Below are positions 23,597-33,300 of a stretch of 33,831 bases of DNA, piece by piece (position 1 is the first letter of the stretch; every line of letters begins with the position of its first letter). A program made the translations under genes and the position numbers. Source of the DNA: CAZOOA01 sp964581355 (GTDB lineage Bacteria > Bacillota > Dethiobacteria > DTU022 > UBA8154); contig CAZOOA010000027.1 of NCBI GenBank assembly GCA_964581355.1, forward strand, positions 1 to 33,831, given 5' to 3'. The notes beneath the pieces were generated by a model, which did not search any database, was not told where the DNA came from, and saw nothing but the letters and a program-made list of their open reading frames with translations.

Positions 23597-24172
23597 TTGA
23601 CAAATGAACAACAACACAATGAACAACAGCAAATGGAGTCAACGGCTTTAGAAGGCATCAACGGGCAGTTTGGCAATGGTGAAACCGAAAATCAGTTCAT
23701 CACTTTCCGCATCGGAGAAGAAGAATACGGCATAGACATCATGCTGGTGCAGGAGATTGTGCGCTACAGCAAGCCCACACGGGTGGCCAACGCCAACCCC
23801 TTCATCAAGGGCGTGATCAATTTCCGGGGCCAGGTTATCCCTGTCATCGATATGCACCGCAAGTTCAATTTGCCCCAGCAGGAATACGATGACTTTACCG
23901 TTGTGATTATCATCGAAGTGCAGCACAAGACCATGGGGATGATTGTCGACCGGGTTTCCGATATAATGAGCTTTAAAAACGAAGACATCCAGGTGGTGGA
24001 CCAGGAGTTTGCCGATGATGTGAAGACAGAACACTTAAAGGGGATGGGCAAGTCAGGGGACCGGATTGTGATGCTGCTGGATCCCAACCGGGTGCTTTCC
24101 TTTAAGGAAATGAAGCAGTTGGAGCAGGTTGCAGCCGCCGGAGAGATTCAACAAAAGTCCCAGGATCAATAA
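23597..24172 (+). CDS. cheW: CheW coupling protein
   Basis: 191 residues. A polar 35-residue extension (rich in Asn and Gln) precedes the CheW barrel, which starts at FITFRIGEEEYGIDI. Family marks are RVANANPFIKGVINFRGQ, VIPVIDMHRKF, GMIVDRVSDIM and MLLDPNRVLSFKEM. It links the receptors to CheA at the inner membrane face. TTG 23597 is the start because AAGGAGG at 23581-23587 fits it; the nearby ATG is out of frame. It follows the MCP by 33 bases. The truncated copy at 3164 derives from the same family. Confidence 0.93.
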   Translation: MTNEQQHNEQQQMESTALEGINGQFGNGETENQFITFRIGEEEYGIDIMLVQEIVRYSKPTRVANANPFIKGVINFRGQVIPVIDMHRKFNLPQQEYDDFTVVIIIEVQHKTMGMIVDRVSDIMSFKNEDIQVVDQEFADDVKTEHLKGMGKSGDRIVMLLDPNRVLSFKEMKQLEQVAAAGEIQQKSQDQ

Positions 24173-24323
24173 CAGGGTTCCAGAACAGGCATGATGAGAA
24201 TAGCAGCAGGGTGGAAGGTGCAAAATTGAACAGTAATACTTTCACTCTGCTGGTTTATTCCCAATGCTCCTATGAGTCTGATAGGGAATACTGAAGTTAA
24301 GGGAAAAGGTGGGTGAGTGTCAC

Positions 24324-24602
24324 GTGTTTAAACTCCCTTCAACATTAACCATTGACAATGTCCACTCTATAAGGGATGAACTAATGCAGAAAGTGAATGC
24401 GGCACAGGCAGGCAGCTTTGTTGTTGATGCCGGAGAGCTGCAGAATATAGATGCGCTTGGTTTGCAGCTGCTCATCGCGGCCAGCGGCAGCCTTGAAAAA
24501 GAAGGTTGCTCATTCCAGCTCATAAATGTCACACCGGTTTTGCAGGAGCTGTTGGAGGTTTCCGGTGGGAGCGATCTGCTTGAAACGGAAGGTTCAGCTT
24601 AA
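24324..24602 (+). CDS. Second STAS-domain protein, serine replaced by alanine
   Basis: About 92 residues from GTG 24324, chosen because GGTGGGTGAG lies just upstream; a GTG at 24309 would add five residues. It is a single STAS domain whose key segment is GELQNIDALGLQLLIAA. The phospho-acceptor serine of SpoIIAA-type proteins is Ala here, and this position is variable in STAS proteins found beside cheA. It sits between cheW and cheA, in the same direction. It may help organise the signalling array or bind a regulator in a way that phosphorylation cannot switch off. Confidence 0.8.
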   Translation: MFKLPSTLTIDNVHSIRDELMQKVNAAQAGSFVVDAGELQNIDALGLQLLIAASGSLEKEGCSFQLINVTPVLQELLEVSGGSDLLETEGSA

Positions 24603-24705
24603 CCAGGCATGCAGCCATTGTGAAAATCAGCTCTTTGGCAGGTTGTACCGGGAGGAAACCTGACAAAAGGTTAGCGTTAAATATTCTTGAGAGGTGATTA
24701 ACCCC

Positions 24706-27234
24706 ATGTCGAACGAAGAACTGCTTCACGCTTACCTGGTAGAAGCCCAGGAAAACATCCAGGCCATGGAAGAAGGTTTTTTGGAGTTGGAGCGCCGGCC
24801 TGCCGATAGCGAGCTGATCAATGTTGTCTTTCGTGCCATGCACTCCATCAAGGGCGGTGCCGGCATGGTGGGGTTATCCCAGGTTAACCTCCTGTCCCAC
24901 CGTCTGGAAAACATCCTGGATCGCATCCGCAGCTCCGGGGAAGAAATGCCTCCTACAGTTTTAAATCTGCTTTTTTCCGGCATGGATCTGCTCAAGCAGA
25001 TGCTGTTCGGGGATGAGCCCGACAGCGCCATTGTGTCCTCCCAGTTGGAGGAAATACTCATGGCGGTCAATGAATACGAAGAGGGTGCCGGCGAGGAAGC
25101 GGCCGACGACGACAGTGTCAGCCTGACGGGTTTCATCAAGGATTTCGAAGCCAAAATGCTTGAAGAGATGACCCTGCAGAACAAGACCCTGTTTAAACTG
25201 GATGTCACCCTGGACCCCTCCTGCATGTTAAAAGCTGTCCGGGCTTACATGGTTCTGCAGGCTGTGGCTGAACAGGCGGAAATCATTAAGGCAATTCCGT
25301 CGGTGGAGGAACTGGAAAAAGAAAACTTTGAAACTGATTTTTCCCTGCTGCTTGCCAGTGAAAAAGATGTTGACGAGTTGTGCAATACCCTGGCCAATGT
25401 TTCTGAAGTTGTTCATGCAGAAGGCCGCCGGGTTCCTGTGGAAGAAGCCTTTTCCCTTATTGATCAAGAAGAAGGGAGTCAAGATTCTGCCATAGAACCT
25501 GCGGTTGCAGTGGATGGTGAAGTAGTTACAGCTTCCGAATCCAAAACATCCGCCCGGGGGGCGCGCTTTTACCGGCTTGAACTTCACTTCCCCCCCGATA
25601 TTGTCGCTACCGGGATCGACCCCTTGATGTACCTGGTGGAGTTAAAGGAATACGGCCGCATCCTGGAAAGATACATCAACATTTCCCGCCTGCCGGCTCT
25701 GGAAGATCTGGATCCCGGTTCACTTCAGCTTTACTGGACCATCTTTTATGAAACCCGGCTCAGCCCGGAAAAAGTGGAAGGTGTTTTTGCAGGGATACAA
25801 AACCGCAGCAGCATCAATGTCGAGGAAATCACCTCAGAACTGGAAGAGTGGTTCCAGGGGGACAAAAGGACCGGCGAGCTCCTTGTTGAGCGCGGCCTGG
25901 TCCAGGCCCAAGATATTGAAAAGGTTCTCCAAAAGCAGAAGCGCATTGGCGAGCTGTTGGTGGAAGAAGGCAAGCTTTCCTCAAAGCAGGTGGATCAGGT
26001 CCTTCAGTCCCAGCAGCGCCTGCGCGAGCAGGAACAGGTAGATACGATCCGGGTGGAGACAAACAAACTGGAAGACATTCTCAACTCTGTGGCAGAACTG
26101 CTTATCGCCCAGTCCCGGACCAAAGAGATGGCTTTTATGGATAAACATCAGGCGATAAACACAGATTTGTTCAATGCCTTTCAGGATGTAGACAAGATTA
26201 TTCGACGTTTGCAGGAAGAAGTGTTGAATGTAAGCATGATTCCCATTGGCGCCACCCTGGCCCGTTTCCAGCGCATGGTCCGGGATCTTTCCCAGGAATT
26301 GGGCAAGGATGTGGAACTTTTGATCAGCGGACGGGAAACGGAGCTGGATAAAAAGATAATTGAGCAGATCGCCGACCCCTTAAAGCACCTGGTTCGTAAC
26401 TGTATGGACCACGGCCTGGAGACTCCAGAAGAGCGCAAAGCAGCGGGCAAACCACCCCGGGGCACCATCCACCTGGACGCCTTTCACCAGGAAGGAAACA
26501 TCGTGATCCAGATCGCCGATGATGGCCGGGGCATTGATGAGGAAGCTGTACTGAAAAAAGCCCGGGAAAAAGGGCTGGTAGAAGATGATTCAAAACTGAC
26601 AAAAGAAGCTATCCAGCGGCTGATCTTCATGCCCGGCTTTTCCACCGCCCAGCAGATTTCCGATGTTTCCGGGCGGGGTGTCGGGCTGGACGTGGTGATC
26701 TCCAATATCCAGAACCTGCGAGGCAGTGTGGAACTGTCTTCGGAAAAGGGCCAGGGAACCACCATGGCGATTAAACTGCCTCTGACCCTGGCCATAATCG
26801 ACGGGATGATGGTCCGGGTAGGCGCTGAACGATATATCATCCCTCTCACCTCCATCACTGAATTCATCAAAGCAGCTCCTGGAGACATCCGGCAGGCCGA
26901 GGGCAAAGGGCTGATCCTGCACCTGCGCCGGGAATATATCCCCTTTGCCGGCCTCTACCAGCTTATTGATCTAGAGCCTGAATATACCGAACCGACAGAG
27001 GGAATATTGACCATCCTCAAGGACGGGAAGAAAAAACTGGCCTTGATGGTTGACGAGATCATTGGCCAGGAGCAGGTGGTAATCAAAAGCATTAAAGAAA
27101 ACATGGAGCAGGTACCCGGTGTAGCCGGGGCCACGATTATGGGCGATGGACAGGTGGCTGTTATCCTGGACGTGTCCTCGTTGTTCAGCCTGGCCCGGGA
27201 AAAAACCGCCACCACCACCGGGACCTTTGCTTAA
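24706..27234 (+). CDS. cheA: CheA histidine kinase
   Basis: 842 residues from ATG 24706 (ribosome site GAGAGGTGA); a GTG at 24694 overlaps that site. The order is HPt with His46 (AMHSIKGGAGM); two P2-like ferredoxin-fold modules (about 150-235 and 285-380, LYWTIFYETRLSPEKVE); two tandem GELLVE-x-G repeats (about 388-440); and the dimer helices. The ATPase has RNCMDHGLETPEERKAAGKP, DDGRGID and GRGVGLDVV, and a C-terminal CheW-like P5 domain follows (about 690-830). All catalytic motifs are present. The doubled P2 region could hold two response regulators. No cheY, cheB or cheR follows; the next gene is an MCP. Confidence 0.95.
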   Translation: MSNEELLHAYLVEAQENIQAMEEGFLELERRPADSELINVVFRAMHSIKGGAGMVGLSQVNLLSHRLENILDRIRSSGEEMPPTVLNLLFSGMDLLKQMLFGDEPDSAIVSSQLEEILMAVNEYEEGAGEEAADDDSVSLTGFIKDFEAKMLEEMTLQNKTLFKLDVTLDPSCMLKAVRAYMVLQAVAEQAEIIKAIPSVEELEKENFETDFSLLLASEKDVDELCNTLANVSEVVHAEGRRVPVEEAFSLIDQEEGSQDSAIEPAVAVDGEVVTASESKTSARGARFYRLELHFPPDIVATGIDPLMYLVELKEYGRILERYINISRLPALEDLDPGSLQLYWTIFYETRLSPEKVEGVFAGIQNRSSINVEEITSELEEWFQGDKRTGELLVERGLVQAQDIEKVLQKQKRIGELLVEEGKLSSKQVDQVLQSQQRLREQEQVDTIRVETNKLEDILNSVAELLIAQSRTKEMAFMDKHQAINTDLFNAFQDVDKIIRRLQEEVLNVSMIPIGATLARFQRMVRDLSQELGKDVELLISGRETELDKKIIEQIADPLKHLVRNCMDHGLETPEERKAAGKPPRGTIHLDAFHQEGNIVIQIADDGRGIDEEAVLKKAREKGLVEDDSKLTKEAIQRLIFMPGFSTAQQISDVSGRGVGLDVVISNIQNLRGSVELSSEKGQGTTMAIKLPLTLAIIDGMMVRVGAERYIIPLTSITEFIKAAPGDIRQAEGKGLILHLRREYIPFAGLYQLIDLEPEYTEPTEGILTILKDGKKKLALMVDEIIGQEQVVIKSIKENMEQVPGVAGATIMGDGQVAVILDVSSLFSLAREKTATTTGTFA

Positions 27235-27333
27235 GGAGATGTTATTATGTGAATGATCAAGGAATAATCAACTGGAGCTGTTGAGTAATTCAGGGCGAAT
27301 AGGGTTGAATAAATGTTAAGGGAGGGGAAATGT

Positions 27334-29259
27334 GTGTTCAGAAAAATGAGCTTGAAGTTTAAGTTGATTGCGCTCTTTTTGCTGGTTGGCCTGGTCCCCA
27401 TGGCTGTAATTGGCCTGTTGTCTTACAACAGCGCCCAGGGCGAGATCCAGGATGAAGCTTTTGAAAAACTGGCCTTATTCGCCGATCTGACAGAAGCGCA
27501 AATGAATGATTATTACAGTGAGCGGGAAGGTGATGCCGTTGTACTGGCCACATCGCGGGATGTTTACCAAAGCCTCAATGTCCTGCAGCAAGTGGAAGGT
27601 GATGTAAATGATCCCTTGTGGCAGGAGCGGTTGGATATTTTGGAAGTGATGGGCCCTACGGTTATCGAGGAATACGGTTACGCTTCTTTGTTCATCACTA
27701 ATACCGAGGGAGTTGCTGTTTATGCCACAGACGATGACCTCTGGCATGCTGACCTTTCGGATCGGGATTATATCCAGGGTTCCCTGGGTGGTAATATCAG
27801 CTGGTCCGAACTGTTTTACTCCGATGTAATTCATGAGAACTGTTTGGTTGTCTCAGCGCCGGTGCGCAGCGCAGGCACTTCCGGCACCGTCATCGGCAGC
27901 GTAAACCTGCTCTTCGACCAGCAGGCCATCAATTACCTGACTCATGCCGGTGTGGAGCAGGTAGGCCAATCGGGTGATTCCTACCTGGTTGACGCCGACG
28001 GGCTGCTGCTGAGTGAAACCCGTTTGGGGGATTATACCCAAAATGCAGCCCTGCAGCAGACCATCAACACACGGGCCGTGGAGCTGCTTTCCGGCCCCAT
28101 CCGGTCTGGAAACTGGGACTTTGAAGCCCAGGATGTTTATCCCGATTACCTGGGCAACCCTGTCTTGGGCACGCTGGAGATCGTCCGGCTGGGGGACCAG
28201 CCGGTAGGTTTGGTTGTGGAAATCGACGAAGCGGAAGCTTTTGCCGGAGTTCTCGCCCTGCGCAACATGATCATCCCCATTATCGGTGTTACGGCAGCAG
28301 TGGTTGCCGTAATTGCCTTTGTCGTCGCTCTCTCTATCGTCCGGCCCGTGCAGAAGGTCAGCGACCTGACCAAGGATCTGGCCACCGGTGATTTTACTGT
28401 CAGCGCCGAGATCAAGTCCCGTGACGAGGTAGGGATGATGGCGGAAAACCTGAACAACACCATCGGGGTGCTCAGCGATACCCTGACCCGGGTGCAGGAT
28501 GCATCTAACAATGTATCCGGCGCCTCTGCGGAGATATCTTCAGGCAACCAGGATCTGTCCCAGCGGACCGAGGAGCAGGCCTCATCCCTGGAAGAAGTCT
28601 CTTCGACTGTGGAAGAAATCGCTTCATCCCTGGAGAGCTCTGCATCCAATGCTTCCGAAGCGGATAATCTCTCACGGGGGACGATGAACAGCGTCAACCG
28701 GGGTGGAGAAGTGGTGGAGGAACTGCAAGGGGCTATGAGCGAGATCACCAAGGGGAGCCAGGAGATCTCCGAAATCATTTCCACGGTCAACGATATTGCC
28801 TTCCAGACCAACCTGCTGGCTTTAAATGCCGCTGTGGAAGCCGCCCGGGCCGGGGAGCAGGGCCGCGGTTTTGCCGTTGTGGCCGCTGAAGTTCGCAACC
28901 TGGCGGGCCGATCAGCGGAATCGGCCAAGGAAATTGAGAAGCTGATCAAAGACAGCGTTGTCCGGGTGGAACGGGGCAATGAACTGATGACCGATACGGA
29001 AAACGTACTCCAGGAAATCGTGGATAACACCCAGAAAACCAGCGATGTAGTCGGTGAAATCGCCGCTTCCCTGGGCGAGCAGTCTACCGCTGCTGCCGAA
29101 ATTCGCACAGCCATCGAGGAACTAAACCAGGTCACCCAGCAAAACGCCTCCCTGGTGGAAGAAATCGCCAGCTCCAGCCAGAACATGAACGCCGAAGCTG
29201 TGGAGCTTTCCGAGCGGGTGAGCTTTTTCAAGCTCTCGGGTAATAACCGGACAGACTAA
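27334..29259 (+). CDS. Methyl-accepting chemotaxis protein with dCACHE sensor, second copy
   Basis: 641 residues from GTG 27334, chosen because GGAGGGG (27321-27327) precedes it and the protein then starts FRKMSLKFKL like its paralogues; an ATG at 27313 would place that site inside the gene. The architecture matches the MCP at 21485: TM1, dCACHE, TM2, HAMP and signalling hairpin. The sensor domain differs at many positions, so the ligand may differ. It ends KLSGNNRTD directly after the helix bundle, with no tether or docking pentapeptide, so adaptation may depend on the other receptor in mixed arrays. Confidence 0.93.
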   Translation: MFRKMSLKFKLIALFLLVGLVPMAVIGLLSYNSAQGEIQDEAFEKLALFADLTEAQMNDYYSEREGDAVVLATSRDVYQSLNVLQQVEGDVNDPLWQERLDILEVMGPTVIEEYGYASLFITNTEGVAVYATDDDLWHADLSDRDYIQGSLGGNISWSELFYSDVIHENCLVVSAPVRSAGTSGTVIGSVNLLFDQQAINYLTHAGVEQVGQSGDSYLVDADGLLLSETRLGDYTQNAALQQTINTRAVELLSGPIRSGNWDFEAQDVYPDYLGNPVLGTLEIVRLGDQPVGLVVEIDEAEAFAGVLALRNMIIPIIGVTAAVVAVIAFVVALSIVRPVQKVSDLTKDLATGDFTVSAEIKSRDEVGMMAENLNNTIGVLSDTLTRVQDASNNVSGASAEISSGNQDLSQRTEEQASSLEEVSSTVEEIASSLESSASNASEADNLSRGTMNSVNRGGEVVEELQGAMSEITKGSQEISEIISTVNDIAFQTNLLALNAAVEAARAGEQGRGFAVVAAEVRNLAGRSAESAKEIEKLIKDSVVRVERGNELMTDTENVLQEIVDNTQKTSDVVGEIAASLGEQSTAAAEIRTAIEELNQVTQQNASLVEEIASSSQNMNAEAVELSERVSFFKLSGNNRTD

Positions 29260-29285
29260 AGAGGTAAAACAGGAGAAACTCCATC

Positions 29286-29314
29286 TTGCAAAATAGCAGA
29301 AAATGCGGTAGAAT
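29286..29314 (+). promoter_or_regulatory. Sigma-70-type promoter of the tRNA gene
   Basis: TTGCAA (29286-29291) and TAGAAT (29309-29314) are separated by exactly 17 bases, and transcription would start a few bases before the tRNA at 29326. Confidence 0.7.
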
Positions 29315-29325
29315 ATAGGGCGCAA

Positions 29326-29401
29326 GCCGGCATAGCTCAATTGGCAGAGCGACGGAATCGTAATCCGTAGGTTAGGAGTTCAAGTCTCCTTGCCGGCTCC
29401 A
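29326..29401 (+). tRNA. tRNA-Thr (anticodon CGT)
   Basis: A complete 76-base cloverleaf. The acceptor stem GCCGGCA pairs with TGCCGGC, the D-arm is GCTC/GAGC, and the anticodon stem ACGGA/TCCGT encloses the loop ATCGTAA with anticodon CGT at 29359-29361. The T-arm AGGAG/CTCCT has loop TTCAAGT. The CCA end is encoded. It reads the threonine codon ACG. A promoter stands just upstream and a terminator just downstream, so it is a single-gene unit. Confidence 0.97.
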
Positions 29402-29414
29402 GGTATAAACCGTG

Positions 29415-29458
29415 TGGATGCCCATTTCAGCGAAGGTCATGGGCATCCATATTTTTTT
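29415..29458 (+). terminator. Rho-independent terminator of the tRNA gene
   Basis: A perfect 11-bp stem TGGATGCCCAT/ATGGGCATCCA with a 13-base loop is followed two bases later by seven T residues. Confidence 0.9.
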
Positions 29459-29598
29459 GCTCAGCCGCATGCCTGTATGGGCACCCAGTAACGTTAAAGG
29501 GTAGAGCGTGGTTACAACCTGCCTGTAATTAAACTGCCTGGAATTAATTTCTGTGTCGCTATAGCCCAGCCATTTATTTCTGCTAATACGGTCTATTT

Positions 29599-30093
29599 TT
29601 ACTTAAACTCTTTTGATGCAGCGTTCATAGAAGATGAGCGGAAAGTAATTTTTTTAATTGGCATTTTGTCCTTAAGAAGCTCGTAGAAAAGCTCGCAAAG
29701 ATTTTCACAGGTGGAAACTTTTTTGGTCACAACTATTCTGTACTCCGGGTACGACCAGGCAAGTGGGTGGTCTATTTTCTTTAGAGGAACACAATGCTCC
29801 GGGTCGTTAGTAATGCCCTCCTTCTTGTATACAGCGAGAACCGCGTCAAGAAGCGGATCGCCTTCTTGAAACAGTGTAGCATGGTGGAAATGGTCACAAA
29901 CTTCCCATGCTTTTTTAAACCCTTCTTTACAAGCGTGTGCAAATCCGGTTTCGGGGTCAACGGTGTCTTCAAGTTCAATCGTTAAAAGACCTGAGTGCCC
30001 ATGAAGATGCTTTGCTTCTCTCGGCCAGTTCATAAACCTATGTGCATACTGGAAATCAAGGTTTACGATTGATGTGTACTTATCGTTTGACAT
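29599..30093 (-). CDS. 6-pyruvoyl-tetrahydropterin synthase/QueD-family protein without the usual catalytic cysteine
   Basis: 164 residues. The zinc ligands are His18 (FQYAHRF) and His31/His33 (HLHGHSG). The Asp-His pair of the charge relay is in CDHFHHATL, and the pterin-binding Glu in STCENLCE. QueD and classical synthases carry a nucleophilic Cys four residues before HGH; here that position is Ala27. So it may not make 6-carboxytetrahydropterin for queuosine, and a PTPS-III-like or other pterin reaction is possible. ATG 30093 follows AGGAG. It is alone on the minus strand, without other queuosine or folate genes nearby. Confidence 0.85.
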   Translation of the reverse strand: MSNDKYTSIVNLDFQYAHRFMNWPREAKHLHGHSGLLTIELEDTVDPETGFAHACKEGFKKAWEVCDHFHHATLFQEGDPLLDAVLAVYKKEGITNDPEHCVPLKKIDHPLAWSYPEYRIVVTKKVSTCENLCELFYELLKDKMPIKKITFRSSSMNAASKEFK

Positions 30094-30131
30094 AATAATT
30101 TTCTCCTATCCTTTTTTTTTGTTATCTGTAC

Positions 30132-30161
30132 AATGTAATACTTATCGAAATTCTACGTCAA
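30132..30161 (-). promoter_or_regulatory. Likely sigma-70-type promoter of the pterin-synthase-family gene
   Basis: On the minus strand TTGACG (30161-30156) is followed after 17-18 bases by TTACAT or TACATT. It lies about 40 bases before the ATG at 30093. Confidence 0.5.
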
Positions 30162-30195
30162 ATCATAATTTCCTTCATTTTGTGCATTTTTTTAA

Positions 30196-30201
30196 TATAA
30201 T
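30196..30201 (+). promoter_or_regulatory. Possible -10 element for the seven-PAS phosphatase gene
   Basis: A perfect TATAAT lies about 138 bases before the start codon, with only a weak -35 (TTCATT, 16 bases upstream). Confidence 0.35.
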
Positions 30202-30338
30202 TACTCCATGATATCACAAAAGGATAACCCCAGCCAGCAGCTACCGGGCGTAAAAAGTGAGCAATATGGTTTCATAAGCAGGAATTGTCATAAAAATATC
30301 GAAAAATGTCATATTGTGAATTATAAGGAGTGCTTTAC

Positions 30339-33300
30339 ATGGAACCCGGAAAAGACAAATATCGCATACTTGAACACCTTCCCGATGCCTTTGCCTACTG
30401 CCAGATCGTTACGGACGACAGCGGCAAGCCGGTGGACTGTATCTTCCTCGATGTGAATCCGGCTTTTGAAGAAATGACAGATCTTGCCCGGGAACAAGTA
30501 ATCGGCCGGAAGGTTACAGAGGCTGTTCCGGGCATTACAAGCGCTGGTTTTGATTGGATAGGCACTTTCGGCAAAGTCGCACTGGATGGAGAAACGGCCA
30601 GGTTTGAACAGTATTCAAAGCCGCTGGGCCGCTGGTATGCTGTTACGGCTTACAGTGATGAACCGGGATACTTTGCTGTTCTGTTTCGTGATATCACTGC
30701 TATGAAACAGGAAAAAGAAACCCTCAAACAGGCGAAGCAGGAAGTTATAGCCCAACAAAAATTGCTTGAAGGAGTCATTGACAATATTTCAGATGTCCTG
30801 TCAATCCAATACCCTGACCACAGCATCGAACACTATAACCAGACCGGATATGATCTGCTGGGCATGGGTCCAGAAGAAGTGAAGGGCAGAAAATGTTACG
30901 AACTCATCGGGCGTGACAGTGAATGCAACGAATGTGCCACTCGTAAAACGCTGCAAAGTGGAAAGAAGGAACAGATAGAAAAATACGTTCCAGAGTTGGG
31001 TGTCTATTTAGATTGCCGAAGCAATCCCGTGCTGGATGAAAACGGCAATATTGTGCAGGTTGTAGGGCAATTAAGAGACATCACCGAGAAGAAAGAAAAA
31101 GAAAAACAGCTACAGGAGAGTGAACAGCGCTACCGCCTTCTGGTTGAAAACATTGGCGACTTAATTTTTAGTGTTACAGACCAGGGCGTGTTTAAATACG
31201 TTTCTCCCAATAGCGAAGTGATTCTGGGCTACAAGGCCACGGATCTTATTGGCAGGAGTTTCGTTGAGTTTGTCCATCCAGATGATGTAAACAATATCTC
31301 TGGAAGATTACATGAAGTTATGAAACGTTTCCGGGAAACGGCTGGGAAATATACAAAACAGATAACAGTTGAGTATCGAGCCAGACACAAAAACGGCCAG
31401 TGGAGATGGTTGTCTGCCAAAAATACCATTTTAAAAACCGTAAGCAATGGCTATGAAATGGTTGCCGTGGCCAGGGATATTACAGAGCAAAAAGCATACG
31501 AAGCAGCCCTGCAGGAAAGCGAAGAAAAATACCGGACGATTGTAGAAAACACAAACGATGCCCTTTTTATCCATGATTTTAACGGGGTTATTCTCGATGT
31601 CAACAAAAATGCATGCTTAATGCTGGGCTACTCAAGGGAGGCGCTTGTGGGTGCTTCTCTTTCTATGATCGACAGCCCGCGATATGTAAAACTTATGCCC
31701 GAACGAAGAAAACAGGTTATTGCTGAAGGCATGCTGGTGTTCAAATCTGAGGCAGTCCGGAAAGATGGTTTATTGGTGCCGGTGGAGGTAAGTGCAAAAC
31801 TTGTTTCAAGCGAAGGTTCCGGCCTTATACAAAGCTTTGTACGGGACATCACCGAGCGCAAGCTGGCAGAAGAGGCGCTAAAAGAAAGCGAACAGTTTAA
31901 AGATAATATTTTGGAACATATGTATGATCTGATTTCAATAACAGATCTGGAAGGCAACTTCAAGTTTGTTGGCAACTCTCATATAATACTTGGCTATGAT
32001 TTAGATAGCCTGCTTGGTAAAAATGTAATGGATTTCGTCCATCCCGACGATTTTCCAAGAGTGTTGTCTGTTTTTGAAGTGTATTTGAATAACTACAACC
32101 AGCAGAGCTCTGAAAAAGTTGAATACAGGTATCGGTGTGCCGATGGGCAATATCTGTGGTTTGAAACAGTTGGCAAGTTTTTGATGGACGAAAATGAAAA
32201 ACCAAAGGAGATAATATTTAGCACAAGAGATATCACCGAACGGAAACAGGCTGAAGAAGCGCTGCGCGAAAGCGAAGAAAAGCACCGCCGCCTGTTCGAG
32301 ACTATGGCCCAGGGCGTTATCTACCAGGATGCAGATGGAAGAGTAGATTCGGCAAATCCAGCGGCGGAAACGATCATCGGACTCACCTTAGAACAGATGC
32401 AGGGGAAATCCTCCTTGAACCCGCGCTGGAAAATGATCACAGAGGAAGGTACACAAGTTGCCGAGACGGAACACCCGGCCATGGTCGCTCTTAGGACAGG
32501 CCAAACAGTTGGCCCGGTGACAAGAGGGGTTTTTCACCCAGACAAGAATACCTTTTTATGGATGAATATCACGGTAACACCACTTTTTCAACCAGGAGAA
32601 GCTAAGCCATTCCAGGTGTATGCAACCTTTGAAGATATCACCGAGCGCAAGCAGGCGGAAAGAGAGCTTCAAGAAAACAGAAACCTTTTAAATAGTATGT
32701 TCCAAAGTATCCAGGATGGTATCAGCATTCTCAATGCCGACTTGACCATTAGAGAAGTTAACCAGACTATGGAAAAGTGGTACGGCCATGCGGTGCCGTT
32801 AATTGGTAAAAAGTGCTACGAGGCTTATCATGGTCGTTCAGAACCGTGTGTTAAATGCCCTTCTATCAGGGCTCTTGAAGAGAAAGCAGTTTGTTCTGAA
32901 ATAGTTCCATTAATGGGAGAGGATAAGCAGGCAGGATGGGTAGAGATTTATGCCTATCCTTTAATGGATAAGACAACAGGAAATGTTAATGGAGTTGTTG
33001 AGTTTGTGCGTGATATCACAGAGCGCAAGCAGGCCGAACAAAAGATAGCCGACTACACCCAGGAACTGGAAGAGCTTTACCGTTACTTGGACCAGGAGAT
33101 TAGCAAAGCGCAGCAGGTGCACGAACAAATCCTGCCTCAAGTTCTACCCACAATTGAAAACCTTTCCTTTGCTGCGTTTTATCAACCTGCGGAGAAAATG
33201 GGCGGTGACTTTTACGACCTGATCCAGCGCGATAACAAGCTCGTTTTTTATCTCTCCGACGTTTCCGGTCACGGCCTGGACGGCGCCATGTTAAGCCTTT

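Noticed and set aside
30208..30456. 82-codon frame before and overlapping the seven-PAS phosphatase
   Set aside because: It overlaps the well-supported start at 30339 in another frame and has no ribosome site or recognisable content.
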